Assembly: GCA_028023455.1 (NCBI GenBank)
Contig: JAQFVV010006215.1
Coordinates: forward strand, 1-64,000
Length of the DNA: 64,000 bases
From: Epiperipatus broadwayi
Lineage: Eukaryota > Onychophora > Udeonychophora > Euonychophora > Peripatidae
Reading direction: 5' to 3'
Of the stretch, positions 47,570-58,998 are shown one piece after another. Every line of letters starts with the position of its first letter. The first letter of the stretch is position 1. A model generated the notes under the pieces. It searched no databases and was not told the origin of the DNA. It saw nothing but the letters and a program-made list of their open reading frames with translations. The translations under genes and the position numbers were made by a program.

Positions 47570-48305
47570 ATTTGAAATACAGGTATTCTTCATATACCTG
47601 GAGCTTAATTGTAAATATAGGGGATTTGAACTCAGACTTTCAAGCACCCTTCAACTATCCACACTATCTCATACCACTGATACACATGACCACACACGTA
47701 GAAAAAATAAATAATCACCAATATATGTATTTCATGGTAAGCCAGCACTCATCAGTTGGTCCAGATCATCATCTTCTACACATATATATAATCAATGCTC
47801 AGTTTATATTAAGATAGCAAATCTTCATACTTTAATACAATTAAGGTCAAGGTACATGAAGAATGCCTCTATTTCAAATATTACACCCTAAGTCTGCATC
47901 CTGTTCATCCCTCTTCTATGTATTTAAATGGATACGGTCGTATACATAAAGGGTCAGAGTGACTTGAGCTCAACATGAGCATAACAATAATATTGATATC
48001 AGCATGGGATTTGGGCATTCCATCATCAGAGTTTCATTGGTATGGATGGCTGAAGAGTTGGAGTAGATTGAAGCCTATCCATTAAAGTATAAAGATTTGC
48101 TATCTTAATATAAACTGAGCACTGATTATATATATATGTGGGAGATGATGATCTGGACCAACTGATGAGTGCTGGTTTAGCATGAAATATATGTATTGGT
48201 GATTAAATATCTTTTCTATATGTGTGTGGTTATATGTATCAGTGGTATGAAATAGTGGTGATAGGTGATGTTTGAAAGTCTGTGTTCAAATCTCCTATAT
48301 TTAAT
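47570..48305. mobile_element. Family X fold-back plus long unit
   Basis: The left arm (47577-47830) carries GATTTGAACTCAGACTTTC and CAGCACTCATCAGTTGGTCC. The right part (47880-48305) is a complete plus-orientation unit ending GAAAGTCTGTGTTCAAATC. The arms pair across ~230 bases at 47600-47830 and 48070-48300. Confidence 0.78.
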
Positions 48306-48669
48306 AACATAGAAAGTATATTTGCACATATTTTGTGATATTATTGCTACTAATCTATAATTATCCAAATTTTACTATCTTTTTTACCTCCATTAATCTT
48401 TAAAAAAATTAAAAATTAATCTTCCCATTTCATTAGTTCAACCTAAAACTTTAGCTTGTATTATTATTTTTTTTTTGCAATTATATTTATTTCTTTAATT
48501 ATCTTTTTATTACTAAAATAATAACATAATTTTTTATTTATTTTTTAAAACTGAACTCTATTTTTTTAAAATAAATATTTATATTTTTTTCCAATTTCTC
48601 TTGACTATTCCCTCTCCTTAACTTTTAATTCACTCTTATTCTGTATTAATTTTTTGCTTATTTTCAACC

Positions 48670-48760
48670 CCCCCCCCCCATTCAACTTGATGTTTATTGG
48701 TGTAGTTATACCACCTTTTTATATTTGTGCAGTTATACCACCTTTTTATATTTTCTCATT
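48670..48760. repeat. C-tract and 29-bp direct duplication
   Basis: An uninterrupted C run of about 13 bases is followed by two copies of a ~29-base unit containing AGTTATACCACCTTTTTATA. Confidence 0.85.
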
Positions 48761-48929
48761 GTTTTTTTTTCTTTTACATTAACTAAAATATATTTACCTC
48801 CTACATTTTTAAATCTATTTAAAAGTGATAGATGGCGGTAATGTATAATAGTATGTAATTACAAATGTAACGGAGAAGAAAGAGTCAAAAGAATTTATAA
48901 AAGGATAGTTAGATAAGAAGATATTGTTA

Positions 48930-49600
48930 AAATTGGATATTTGAATATGCAAGGTGATAAAAGACCAGATAATTGGTTGGAATTAAACAAAGCACTTAAA
49001 AATAAAAAGCTTGAGGTATTTAGCAGTAGTGGAAACATATCTATGAAAAGAATACTGGAAGACTTGGTGTGTCAGAGTATAAATAATAATAAAAAAGAAA
49101 GGTATAGGAATTATGTCAAAAAAATATTTAAATACTGTAAAGTGTCAAGAACATTTGTGGTTTGAGATAAAGTTTGAAAGACAAGGATAGATGGTGGCTA
49201 TAATGTATATAGCCACTGGAGATAGTCAAACTATAAGGAAGTGGAATAGTAGCACATGTAAATGCCTAATTAAGAATATACAGAGAATTAAAAAAAAGGG
49301 AAGAAAATAATGGTTATAGGGGATGTGACTGGACATATTGAAGAAATTGATGACAGATAATAAAAATGGATAGCTTTTGAAGAATTTTTGTCAGAGTGAA
49401 TTTGAGCATTGGAAATTTATAAGTATGTATGAGGGACAATAGACATGGTCTAGAAATAATATATTTCACATAATAGATTCTGTATTAGTAGAGAAATAGG
49501 GAATAAATAAAGTACAGAAAATTAAAGTGTTTGATAATGGAGAGAGATTATTTAATAGTGATCATAATTTTTTTATAATAGAAATGGTTAGCAATGTGAT
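48930..49600 (+). pseudogene. LINE endonuclease region
   Basis: The frame begins KIGYLNMQGDKRPDNWLELN (family start 'xxxYLNxxG'), open to 49165. After breaks, MVIGDVTGHIEEIDDR (about 49309-49357) corresponds to the 'xxGDfNaHi' catalytic block. NSDHNFFIIEMVSN (49555-49596) is the terminal 'SDH' block with the catalytic Asp and His kept. Several stops lie between the blocks. The order and spacing fit an APE-like endonuclease that nicks the target for priming. Confidence 0.72.
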
Positions 49601-51130
49601 GGAAAATAATAATAAAAGTAGAAAGGATAGTGAAAAATGTGGATGGAGAATAAATGATAAGAATAAGTTAGATAATATAAAATAAAAGAAATCACAGAAG
49701 AGTTGGTTCGGTGTGAGTATAAGGACTGGTGTGGTGAAATAGAAAAAGTGGCAAATAGAGATGTGGATGAGAATATTCAGAAGAATAAAAATAATAGAAA
49801 AGTGAGAGTGAGTAAAAGTGTAAAAGAGAGGAAAAAAGCATGCAGAGAATATAAATATGGTATTAAAAACAAAAAAAGTGAAAATAATATTAATATTAAA
49901 TGGGAAAAGTATTCTTAAAAAAAAAAAAAGTTGGCTAAAATAGATAATTATGTAGAGAGAATAAAATTAAATAGTAAATTGTTAGAGAATATTAATAAAA
50001 GTCAAAAAGATGAGAGTAAAATATTTTGGAAATATATTAAAAGAAGAAATGTAGAAAAAAGAGAAATAGTATTAATAAATAATGAGGGACTAGAGTGTAG
50101 CTCTAGAGAAGAATTAGAGACAATCTTAAATAAGTATGTAATGGATATAGGAAAGATGTTAGACGTGAAGGACAGAGTGATAACCATGAAAGCATATAGT
50201 AATGGAAATATTAGGTTTATATAAAATGAATTGAATAAGGCAGGGAAGGAATTGAAAAGTGAAAAGGCAAGAGGTTTAAATGGATGAACAGTAGAGATGA
50301 TAATGAATTTAGGAAATAGGGCAAAATTAAATCTATTAACATGTTTTAATAAGATGGTACAGAAAAAAGAATTTCCAGATAGCTGGAATAATACAAGAAT
50401 AGCACTACTATTTAAAAGGAAAGGATCATAGAAAGTTAAACAATTATGTCAGTGTTATATAAAGTTTTCGCATATATGGTGGCTAAAAGGATCGCCAAAT
50501 GGATGGAAGAAAATAATATAGTGAGACAAATGCAAGGAGTCTTTTGATCGAATAGGCATATAGGAGATAGTTTATTTGTAGTTACATAACTTATAAATAT
50601 GAGTAGGAATACAGGTAGATAGTTATATATGGTTTTTATAAATACAGAAGAGGCATATGATAGAGTAAATAGAAATAGATTATGGGTAAGATTAGTAAAT
50701 TTGGGAATGAATGGAGCTTTAGTGGATCTCATTAAGAGATTGTATAAAAATAATTATTATACATATAAGTGAGGAAATATAGAATCAGTTAAAATTAAAA
50801 ATAGGATGGGGCTAAGGCAAAGATGCCCTATGTTATCTATTTTGTTTTCGTTATATTTGAAAGAAATGGAGAGAGCAATAGAAAGACTAGGAAGGGAGGT
50901 AGAGATACTGTTATTAGGTGGCAAGGGAATATATAAATTATCGAGTCTTTTATTTGCAGATTATATCTTCTTGTGCACAGAAAGTAGGGAAGATATGGAA
51001 GTTATGATGAAGGCATGCACAAGGGTGAGAAAAGAGATGGGAATTAAATTTAGTGAAAGTAAAATCAAAAGTACTGATGATAAATGCTGGGGAAAGAGAA
51101 AAGAATTTTTATTGGGGATATAAAATTAAA
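49601..51130 (+). pseudogene. LINE reverse transcriptase region
   Basis: A Lys/Asn-rich linker (frames 49703-49918 and 49931-50224) leads to RT motifs: KARGLNG, FPDSWNNTRIALLFKRKGS, EEAYDRVNRNRLW (50648 on; the Asp of motif A survives in AYDRV), then an open frame 50806-51123 with MGLRQRCPMLSILFSLYLKE (motif B) and SLLFADYIFL. In the last, the catalytic FADD has become FADY. With the many stops this is a dead copy. Confidence 0.78.
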
Positions 51131-52053
51131 TGTCAAGAACAGATTTAACTATTTGAGAATCATGTTAAATAATCAGAGAAATTGCTTGGATGAATGGAAA
51201 AAAAAGATCATTTAAATGAAGTGAAGAAAAGAAAAGGAATGATAAAAAAATTAACAGTGTTTTCATAAAATAAATATAATGTAGCTAAAATTGTATGGAA
51301 AGGGAGTGGTAGTATCGGGGTTAATGTATGGTAACAGGAAGATATGCATTAGATGTAAATGTGTGGTTGGCAAAGGAGGCAATTCAGAAAGAAATGGGAT
51401 GATCAAGTTTTTATATGAGAGATGCTAAAAGTAAAATTAAAAGTGTTCAGTAGATTGCAATTTATAGATAATAAAAGAATAGCCAAAATAGTATTTAATT
51501 GGGTTATGAGTAAAGGACAGGCAAATAGATGAGTGAGAAAGATAGTATGCTATGCAGAGGATTTGGATAAAGATGTTATGTCAATATACTTATATAAAAG
51601 GTGGGATGATTGTGCTAGGAGAATTGTTCAGAGTTATAATGGAAGGGAATGGGATAGAAGAGTAGATGCATTAATAAAAAATAAGGAGTTGGAGAGATGG
51701 AGAACTAAGATGGAGAGTAAAAAAGTTTAAATATATATAGAAGTAAACAGAATATTGAGTGTAAGTTAATTTATAAGAATAGCAATGAAAGTAGTTTACT
51801 GTTTAAGGCTCGAACAGGAACATTAGCAACAAGGGAATATACGCATAAATGGAGAAATGTGGGTGATTTAGTCTGCAAGTTATATAAAAAAGGCATAGAA
51901 AATATGAGGCATCAGTTAAGTGAGTGTAAATGCTTACAAGTAGAAAGGGTGCAAATAGTGAAATTGTGGGGGAGTAAATATAAACAAAGTGATTACATAG
52001 AAAGTGGGTTATTGCTTTTTATGCTGGGTTTGGGAAAAGGTAAGGCAAAGTAA
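51131..52053 (+). pseudogene. LINE C-terminal region with Cys/His module
   Basis: Open pieces at 51533-51730 (KRWDDCARRIVQSYNGREWD) and 51859-52053 (VCKLYKKGIENMRHQLSECK) survive. In the second, Cys-x8-9-His-x4-Cys spacing recalls the C-terminal CCHC-type knuckle of CR1/Jockey-like LINEs ('CxxC.....ETxxHxxxxC'), with the first Cys pair incomplete (only one of two Cys). The frame ends at the TAA near 52053, just before the 3' A/T region. Confidence 0.6.
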
Positions 52054-52649
52054 TAGCTCCAGAATATAATTTTTTATTAAAAGAGATTTTTACATTTTTT
52101 TTGTCAGGAAAAGCAATGTTAATTAATTTTTTAAAATTTAATTTTGGGTAGTAAATTAACTATAAATTGGCATATTGGGCTTATATATATATTGTAACAG
52201 AAAGAAAAATTTGTAACAGCATACAAATTATTGTAATGATGGAAAAGGCTGCTATTTTGTAACTGACCATAAATATATATACATTAGTGATAAAATGATA
52301 GTTGCTATAATTCAATAACTAAACACTAAACAGGATATATGATATGCTCCAGCGGTTCATCATTTGTAACCTAGTAAATTAAATGATAAATGAATTCACT
52401 GTGTTGCTAACATATAAATAAGAATATATGCATATCATGCTCTATTTAGGTGTCTATATTTTTCAATTAAGTAAATATAACATTATAGCCCGTTTGCAAC
52501 TATCCTAAACATTAACTCTGTTACGCTAATAATGAAATAAATAAATTATCTCATTTCTCCATATAAAATAACAACAAGGAAAATTAAAACTATTATCATT
52601 AAAGATTTAGAATATTTAGATATTGGGGAAGTCATTTGAACAATTAAAA

Positions 52650-52826
52650 CATACTGACCATTGTCATCAAATAAAAATAATATTAAATATAGCATCTGAA
52701 TAAAATTACCCACTGTAAGATTCCTGGAGTGCATTATGATTATCTCCAAAACTAGGTTCTTTTAACAAAGAATCCTTCCTATTCTTCTTTCCAACTATAT
52801 AAGACCATTCATGGTCATATGCACAC
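52650..52826 (-). pseudogene. Orphan coding-like segment, copy B
   Basis: The minus strand gives a peptide matching copy A (27523-27717): AYDHEWSYIVGKKNRKDSLL, then KEPSFGDNHNALQESYSG and a TAA in place of the Tyr codon, with FYSDAIFN following in frame. Substitutions between copies are conservative in places (D/N, E/K, H/Y). This copy is broken. The family is unknown. Confidence 0.38.
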
Positions 52827-54832
52827 ACTGGTGCTATTCATGACAACTTATAAAACATATTATATAAAGTTAATAAGTTGGAAAAGGGATGGGATCACTT
52901 CTATTCAGTTTAGCTAAGTATATATATTTTCCCATGAGCGCCACTAGATTGTTTTAAATCTAGATAAATATCTGTTTAGAGTGTACTGAGTTCAAACTCA
53001 TTCGGTACATTTTTATTACACATGACTTGGATGACTAATGAAAAAATGACACTCTTATATTTTACTCATGTCAATAAAATCATAAGATCCCCTATATCAC
53101 TAAAACTTTATATAGATCAAGACTCTTATAGACATTGCTAGCTCAAATTTACGTATATTGATGAACAGACAAGTATAATCCTATTAATGGCTTCTAAACA
53201 AGCATCGTGAAGACCATTATTGATATTGATGGCCATTTAACTAGATTATTTATCACAATATAAAGGTAATAATGATGATAATAATAATGATGGTGATGAT
53301 ATCATAATAATAATGATAATAATAGTGATGATGATATCAGCCATAGCTTTATAATGAACTCACAACAATAAATTTATATTTATAAACTCACGAGCACTTT
53401 TTAAAATCATCCCATGTCAAACTGGGATTTAATTATTACATTCACTAGTATTTATTTAAGTTTATGTTTATTTACTAAAATACTTTTATAGTTAAAACTA
53501 GGATTTAATAATACTAGTGATGATGACTGGTCATCACGAATCCCTATGCATGATATTCAATTTTCTACAAATCCTTATTTACTAAATATATTAATTATGT
53601 TAATCATTAGATTTAATGCTTATAATTTTTTTAATCAATGATGATGGCGATCATAACTCTTGTATAGTATTATCTGAAACAGTGTTTTAATCAATAATAC
53701 GATATCCATCTTTGATGAGGATGATCAAAACTCATGGACACAACATAATTTTAGCTTTCTATTGTTGAACTATAATTATTAAAATTTGGTTATTATCAAG
53801 CATAATCCCTAAATACTTAAAGGTAAATCAACATTCTAGTTTACTTAACATTTTGCGAGCGCTTTCTTAATATTTGCGAATGCTGATGATTCTTAATATC
53901 TGCGAGCGATGATGATGATGATGATCATTTAAAACAACAGAATCAAGACAAGAAAAATACAATATTTTTAATAAGAACTGGGAAACCAATTAAAATATAT
54001 AATTATTATTAATACTATTCTTCTTTCTTTAAAATCAAATTTACTAATTAGATAAATGGCTTCTTATTACATTGATTAACTATGGAACTAATACAAAATT
54101 TTATGCAAGCATAACCAAATAAATTTAATATACAAGTTTGTCATTTTGGATAATTTTAAAATAAGCTGGCTTAAAATGACATTTAAAAAAATATTTCATG
54201 GAATGCTTACTTAAGACTTTCCTAACTTATTATATCATAAAAATAAATTTCATATGTAACTTGTGTTTTATTTCACTTCCATTCATATGTAAGCCTTGCT
54301 TTATAAGTTCTCATATTTAAACTAATTATGTATAACCTATTCTTTTGACGTGGTTTGTATAAGCAGTTACACATGCACACATTCGGTAATGTTAACATAT
54401 ATGTTTAAAATGTATAACCCTATTAGAGATTAATACATAAATTACATATATAAAAAAATATTCTTGCAACCTTTTAGCAAAATAAAATAAAATACATTAT
54501 ATCAATTTTAATATGCAACAAGATAAAAAAAAACAAAAAAACATTATAAATGCATATTTATAGGTTGCTCATTATCATAATAAATGAAGAACAATAAATA
54601 AAAAAACATTTCAATATTACAATATATAATATTAAAAAAATAATAAAAAAAATAATGAAAATTTAAGTTTAAAGTTTTAAACTGTGTTCGTGTTATGTTA
54701 TGTGATATTGAGAATAACTATCGATAAACAAGCCTTTAATGTTTCTGTATCAAAGAAAAAAAAATAATGCTTTGACCAATAAATTAAGGTTTACTTTTAA
54801 TAAGCAATAATAAAAGATCTGTTAACCTTTTA

Positions 54833-55569
54833 ATCGCTAATTATATTATTGGTTGTATGAGGTAAAAATCAAATCTTTTAATTGGCCAACTCACAAACTG
54901 AAGACAAAGCCTATTGTTAAAACATATTCGCCTATAATATTAAATTCAACTCAGATACGTTTATAAAAAGTATATTATTAATTTTTCAGGTTATGAAGAG
55001 AACGAAAGTTCTTTCAAAAATAAATTGCTATTTATTTATTCTAAAATATTCAATTTCGGCAACATAAAAGCTATAATATAAACAAAAAGATCGACTTTTA
55101 CGTTATAGAAAAGTAAATATTTCTTTTTACTACATCTTCAATATTTGTACTAAAATCTTCAATATTTTTCGAAAATAATTTTGCTTTTTTATTATTCTCT
55201 CTGAGAATAATTTTAATTTCCATAAATATAATTTTATAATACTTAAAATTGGATTCGAAATGAAAATCTCAGCGTTTTTCTTTATTTTCTTTGATCAGGC
55301 GGTTTCTTTGTTCTTTCCAGCCAATCAGAATGTCTTTTTCGGCTGAGAGCTTGCTAAGAACCAATCACAAATAATGTTCTTTCTTTGTTTAGGTTTAAAT
55401 GCGTTTTTTTTTATTTTTTACTTGTAAAATAAGTTGGAAGAGGTCACCATCGTACAGAACTTTTAAAAACCTCTTCAAAACGTATCGAACGAATTTTTTA
55501 GCATAAGAATCGGCTGAGTTAGAGTGACTTCAGATGTCTATGAGGAGCCTCGTAAAAAACAGTCTTTTG
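54833..55569 (+). promoter_or_regulatory. Copy-B-specific block with two CCAAT boxes
   Basis: Absent from copy A, where the flanks meet at AATCGGTTAAAGAAAGTTC (about 29653). GTTAA occurs at both junctions. The block holds CCAATCAGA (about 55321) and CCAATCACA (about 55360) 40 bases apart, then a more complex stretch at 55430-55560 (AGAGGTCACCATCGTACAGA). It resembles a promoter plus 5' leader, for example of a histone-like gene, but no TATA box or coding start can be fixed. It may be inserted in B or lost from A. Confidence 0.35.
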
Positions 55570-55639
55570 GTTAAGGAAAGTTCATAGTTACCCGATTACT
55601 TTCACTTCTTATAAATGTCCCGAGTTTGAATTTTCAGAC

Positions 55640-55910
55640 TGCTTGTCTTTGCTCCATTAAAAAAAAAAGAAAAGTTCTTGCAGATACTTTTAAGATAAAC
55701 ATGAATTAATTGACTTGTTTATTACTTCAATTTTAAAATTATTTATTGTTGATACTTTTGATAATGCTGAATTCGTTGACTGGCTTGCTTCTACCATTTC
55801 AAAAAGAGTTATTTCAAATACTTTTAGATAAGTATGAACTGGTGGATTTGCTTGTCTCTCCCATTTAAAAAAAATTGTTGTAGACACTTTAGATGACTGA
55901 GGAAAACTTT
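55640..55910 (-). pseudogene. Decayed repeat-encoded peptide, copy B
   Basis: The minus-strand frame 55887-55690 reads STTIFFKWERQANPPVHTYL, then KVFEITLFEMVEASQSTNSA and LSKVSTINNFKIEV. It shows an internal repeat of the KVST..F block in three copies ~80-90 bases apart. Copy A keeps the first block in frame (30142-29882). It could be a remnant of a repetitive protein exon or an internally repeated element; no family is recognised. Confidence 0.35.
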
Positions 55911-57130
55911 AACAAAAATTTGATTCATAGCTTCAAACCTGGCTATATATGTGGCTTTTATTCATCTTTCCTTTCTTCTTGGCTCTTGTCAAAGATGATA
56001 ATGAGATGGTTTTAAATTTGTCCATTCTTTTGATTACTATGGACCGGTATATGAGTCCATAGTAGATCAGTGATTTAACCCATTCTGTATTATTCCAGGA
56101 AGCAGAAAAATGATTTTAGCAATGCAAATTCATTGTATTATACACAGCAAAATATATTAATATCATTTCATAGAACTGTTAATAATTTCTTTCAAGAAAT
56201 TCAATTTTGTTCCAATTTTTTCCTTCTTTATCTTAATCTTGCTGGGAATTACTTATATATATGCACATCTTTGTCTATACTGACTTTAAAACTAGAGTCA
56301 TTTTTTTCTCCTCAATTTTTTTAAAGAGTGAGAAAAAAATTAATCGCTCTCACTCTTAAAAATAAAAAATGAAAACTGTCCATTTCCTTTTAGTTTTCAC
56401 AAACTCAATCACTAAATCTCTGTCTAATAATAATGAATAAACTGATCATTACATCTCTTCCTAATAACATTAAAAAAAAACTGACCGTAGTAATATTAAT
56501 GATTGACTTTCCTTTAAAACTACATATTGTTAGATCATTCTCCTCCAAACAAAAAAAAATTGAACTGCCTCTAAATATTGTTTCATTCGTTTATATTGCC
56601 AATATTAATCAAAGAAAATGACCACCTGCAAATTTTATCTTGAAAAAAAGATCAAAGATCACAAGTTGATGGTCTGTCGCAATTTTACAAGAAAATTAAT
56701 AATCACATTTTATTACATCAAAGCTCCCCCTTTATAAAAATAATCTTAGACACAGATAACACAAACAATAAATCTGGCAATCTATAGTCATTAGAAATAG
56801 GTGTAAAAGTGTTTTGGTGTTTATACAGACGTTCTTATTCTTTCACACTCTTTTGCACATGTACATTTTTTTTTTATCTCCTAATCTTGATCGTCTTATT
56901 TTACACTTTCTTTCTGATCTGCTTTATTTAATAAGAATTAATGTTAAATAATTTAACACCTTATTTAATAAAAAAATATAATAAATCAATATTAAATATT
57001 ATTACCTTCTCTCTTTACAACTGCTTATTTATTAACTATTTATAAATTATATAATAATAAATACACACATAAATCTATATATATATATAAAAGAAATTTT
57101 TTAAAAAAAATTAAATAATATATATCTGTG

Positions 57131-58350
57131 TTTGAAATGAATCATATATATATTATAACCTACACTCCCAACACAGCTCATATATATTACATGAGCGAAA
57201 TGCCCAGATATATAATACAAAATTATTACTGAGACTCTATATTTAAGCTTATGTTCAGCTCAGCTCAGTGGGAGGTTATAGGCAGTTCATAAGATATATG
57301 ATAATAAATGAATAAAAGAAGAAATATTACAAAACATTTAATATAATGTAAATTCCTTTGTTAATTAATTATATGATAAAGAATCTTAATGTTTATTTGG
57401 TACAGTCTATTAAAATATACTTTAAACTTAATTTCTTCCTTCATCCAAGTATAACATATATCATCTTGCTATAATTATATTCCTAAACAATTCTATGACT
57501 TGGCATATCACAATCTAAACATCTACTTTAATGCCAGTCAAGAAATAAACAATAAGATCTCAAGGAATTTAACAAACACAGTTGAATTAAATAAACTACA
57601 TTGGCCCATAAATTATAATTCTAAAGTGTGATAAAAATGTAATGAACAAATTGACTAAATATTTTACTGTGTTCCAATAATAAGATAATGACAGAGATAG
57701 GGTATTTTAATCTCATATCATCATCTAATAAATATACTGACTCGGCAATGTTCTTTTATAATGTTTGGATTAAGAAAAACAATATTGTCAGACACTAGCA
57801 GATTTAGTATTATAACTCTAAAATAATATATCTATTTTGTAATAGATTTATGAAATGTGGAGATGTGGAAATGGAAATACGAATGTACACAAGAATAACT
57901 CAAGACACAGTTTTTAAGATTTTAAATAACTAAAACAAATCATTTATTACAATAAAATAAACTTGGTTTAATATGATATTTACAAATGGACTATTTGTCT
58001 TACAGATTTTTAAATTATCAAATAAACTTTGAGCATCAGTTTGGGATTATCCCTATTATCAAAGCAAATTAATAACAAACTTAAATATCCTGACTTTGAA
58101 CACATGCTTTGCCTACATGTTTCATCTACATGACAATAAATAAATAACATGTTATATTATTAGCACACAAAAAAAATACTTTTGAGAGGGTATTACTTTT
58201 GATTAACAAAATAAATCAAATTAATAATATTTGTCTCTCAACCAAGCAACTTTCTCTAATTGACTAAATAATCACTTTGAATTACATATATCTTTCATGC
58301 ATAGCAACAAAATCATGTTTATTCTGATGATTTGATGATTTATAACCTTT
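57131..58350. other. A/T-rich, no gene seen
   Basis: Mostly low-complexity. A stretch at 57150-57290 (CACTCCCAACACAGCTCATA and GCTCAGCTCAGTGGGAGGTT) is more complex and partly self-complementary, perhaps a fold-back relic. Confidence 0.45.
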
Positions 58351-58492
58351 ATTTAAATAAATACACTGTATTTTAAAATATTTATTTCCGGTTTTAATCT
58401 CAATACTTTATACTTTATATTTAAATGAATGTAATGTATTTCAAAAAACATTTATTTCTCATTTTAATTTCAATATCTCTATACTTTATATA
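58351..58492 (+). repeat. Two ~69-bp tandem units
   Basis: Each unit has an ACATTTATTTC- or ATATTTATTTC-type start, TTTTAAT(C/T)TCAATA and a CTTTATA end. Identity is moderate. Confidence 0.65.
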
Positions 58493-58781
58493 CGTGATAT
58501 TATTTATATTATGCGTGTGTGTGCATGTTCAAGCAGCAATAATATAGAACAATCTTTTCTATAAACTCTCCATTCATTAAGAAAATATCATACAATTATA
58601 TTATTTCAGACAATGTTGTAATTCATCAATAAAATAAGACACTAATACTACATCAAGATTTAATTTAACAATTTATCTGGCCACCTATTAATTAACACAT
58701 AGCTATATTTACATGATTATACATACTATATGTTATAAGGAAAATCTACATGAGGAGCAGATAAACTTTTACTGAACATTT

Positions 58782-58998
58782 CCACAATAATTCATTTGAT
58801 TCTAAATACATCGTTGGTGGAGAACATTTCCTCATCACCAAGAATCTAAAAAAAAAGTCACATAACTTCCTAAGCATCATTTAATCATACTTCAACAATA
58901 ACTCATTTACTTCTAAATACATTATTGGTGGGGACTTATTCCTCATCACCAGGGCCATAAGAAAACATCACTTCAAAATATCATTTAATCATACACAT
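58782..58998 (+). repeat. Two ~110-bp tandem units
   Basis: Both contain AATAA(T/C)TCATTT, TTCTAAATACAT, TTGGTGG, CCTCATCACCA and CATCATTTAATCATAC-type blocks in order. Confidence 0.75.

Larger units (their letters stand above)
48880..52080 (+). mobile_element. Decayed APE-type LINE (clade uncertain)
   Basis: About 3.2 kb with, in order, endonuclease motifs, RT motifs and a C-terminal Cys/His module, all on the plus strand and broken by many stops. It is not RTE: the RT motifs and the zinc-knuckle-like tail point to the CR1/L2/Jockey side of LINEs. Neither end is sharply defined; the 3' flank at 52080-52200 is A/T-rich with a short TATA run. Confidence 0.78.
52590..57130 (+). repeat. Paralogous segment, copy B (partner at 27480-31130)
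   Basis: Colinear with copy A from GTCATTTGAACAATTAAAAC through to the AATAAATACACACATAAATC region. It is ~0.9 kb longer, mainly through the block at 54833-55569. It begins ~500 bases after the end of the LINE at 52080. No long terminal repeats or shared target duplications were found. Confidence 0.8.
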
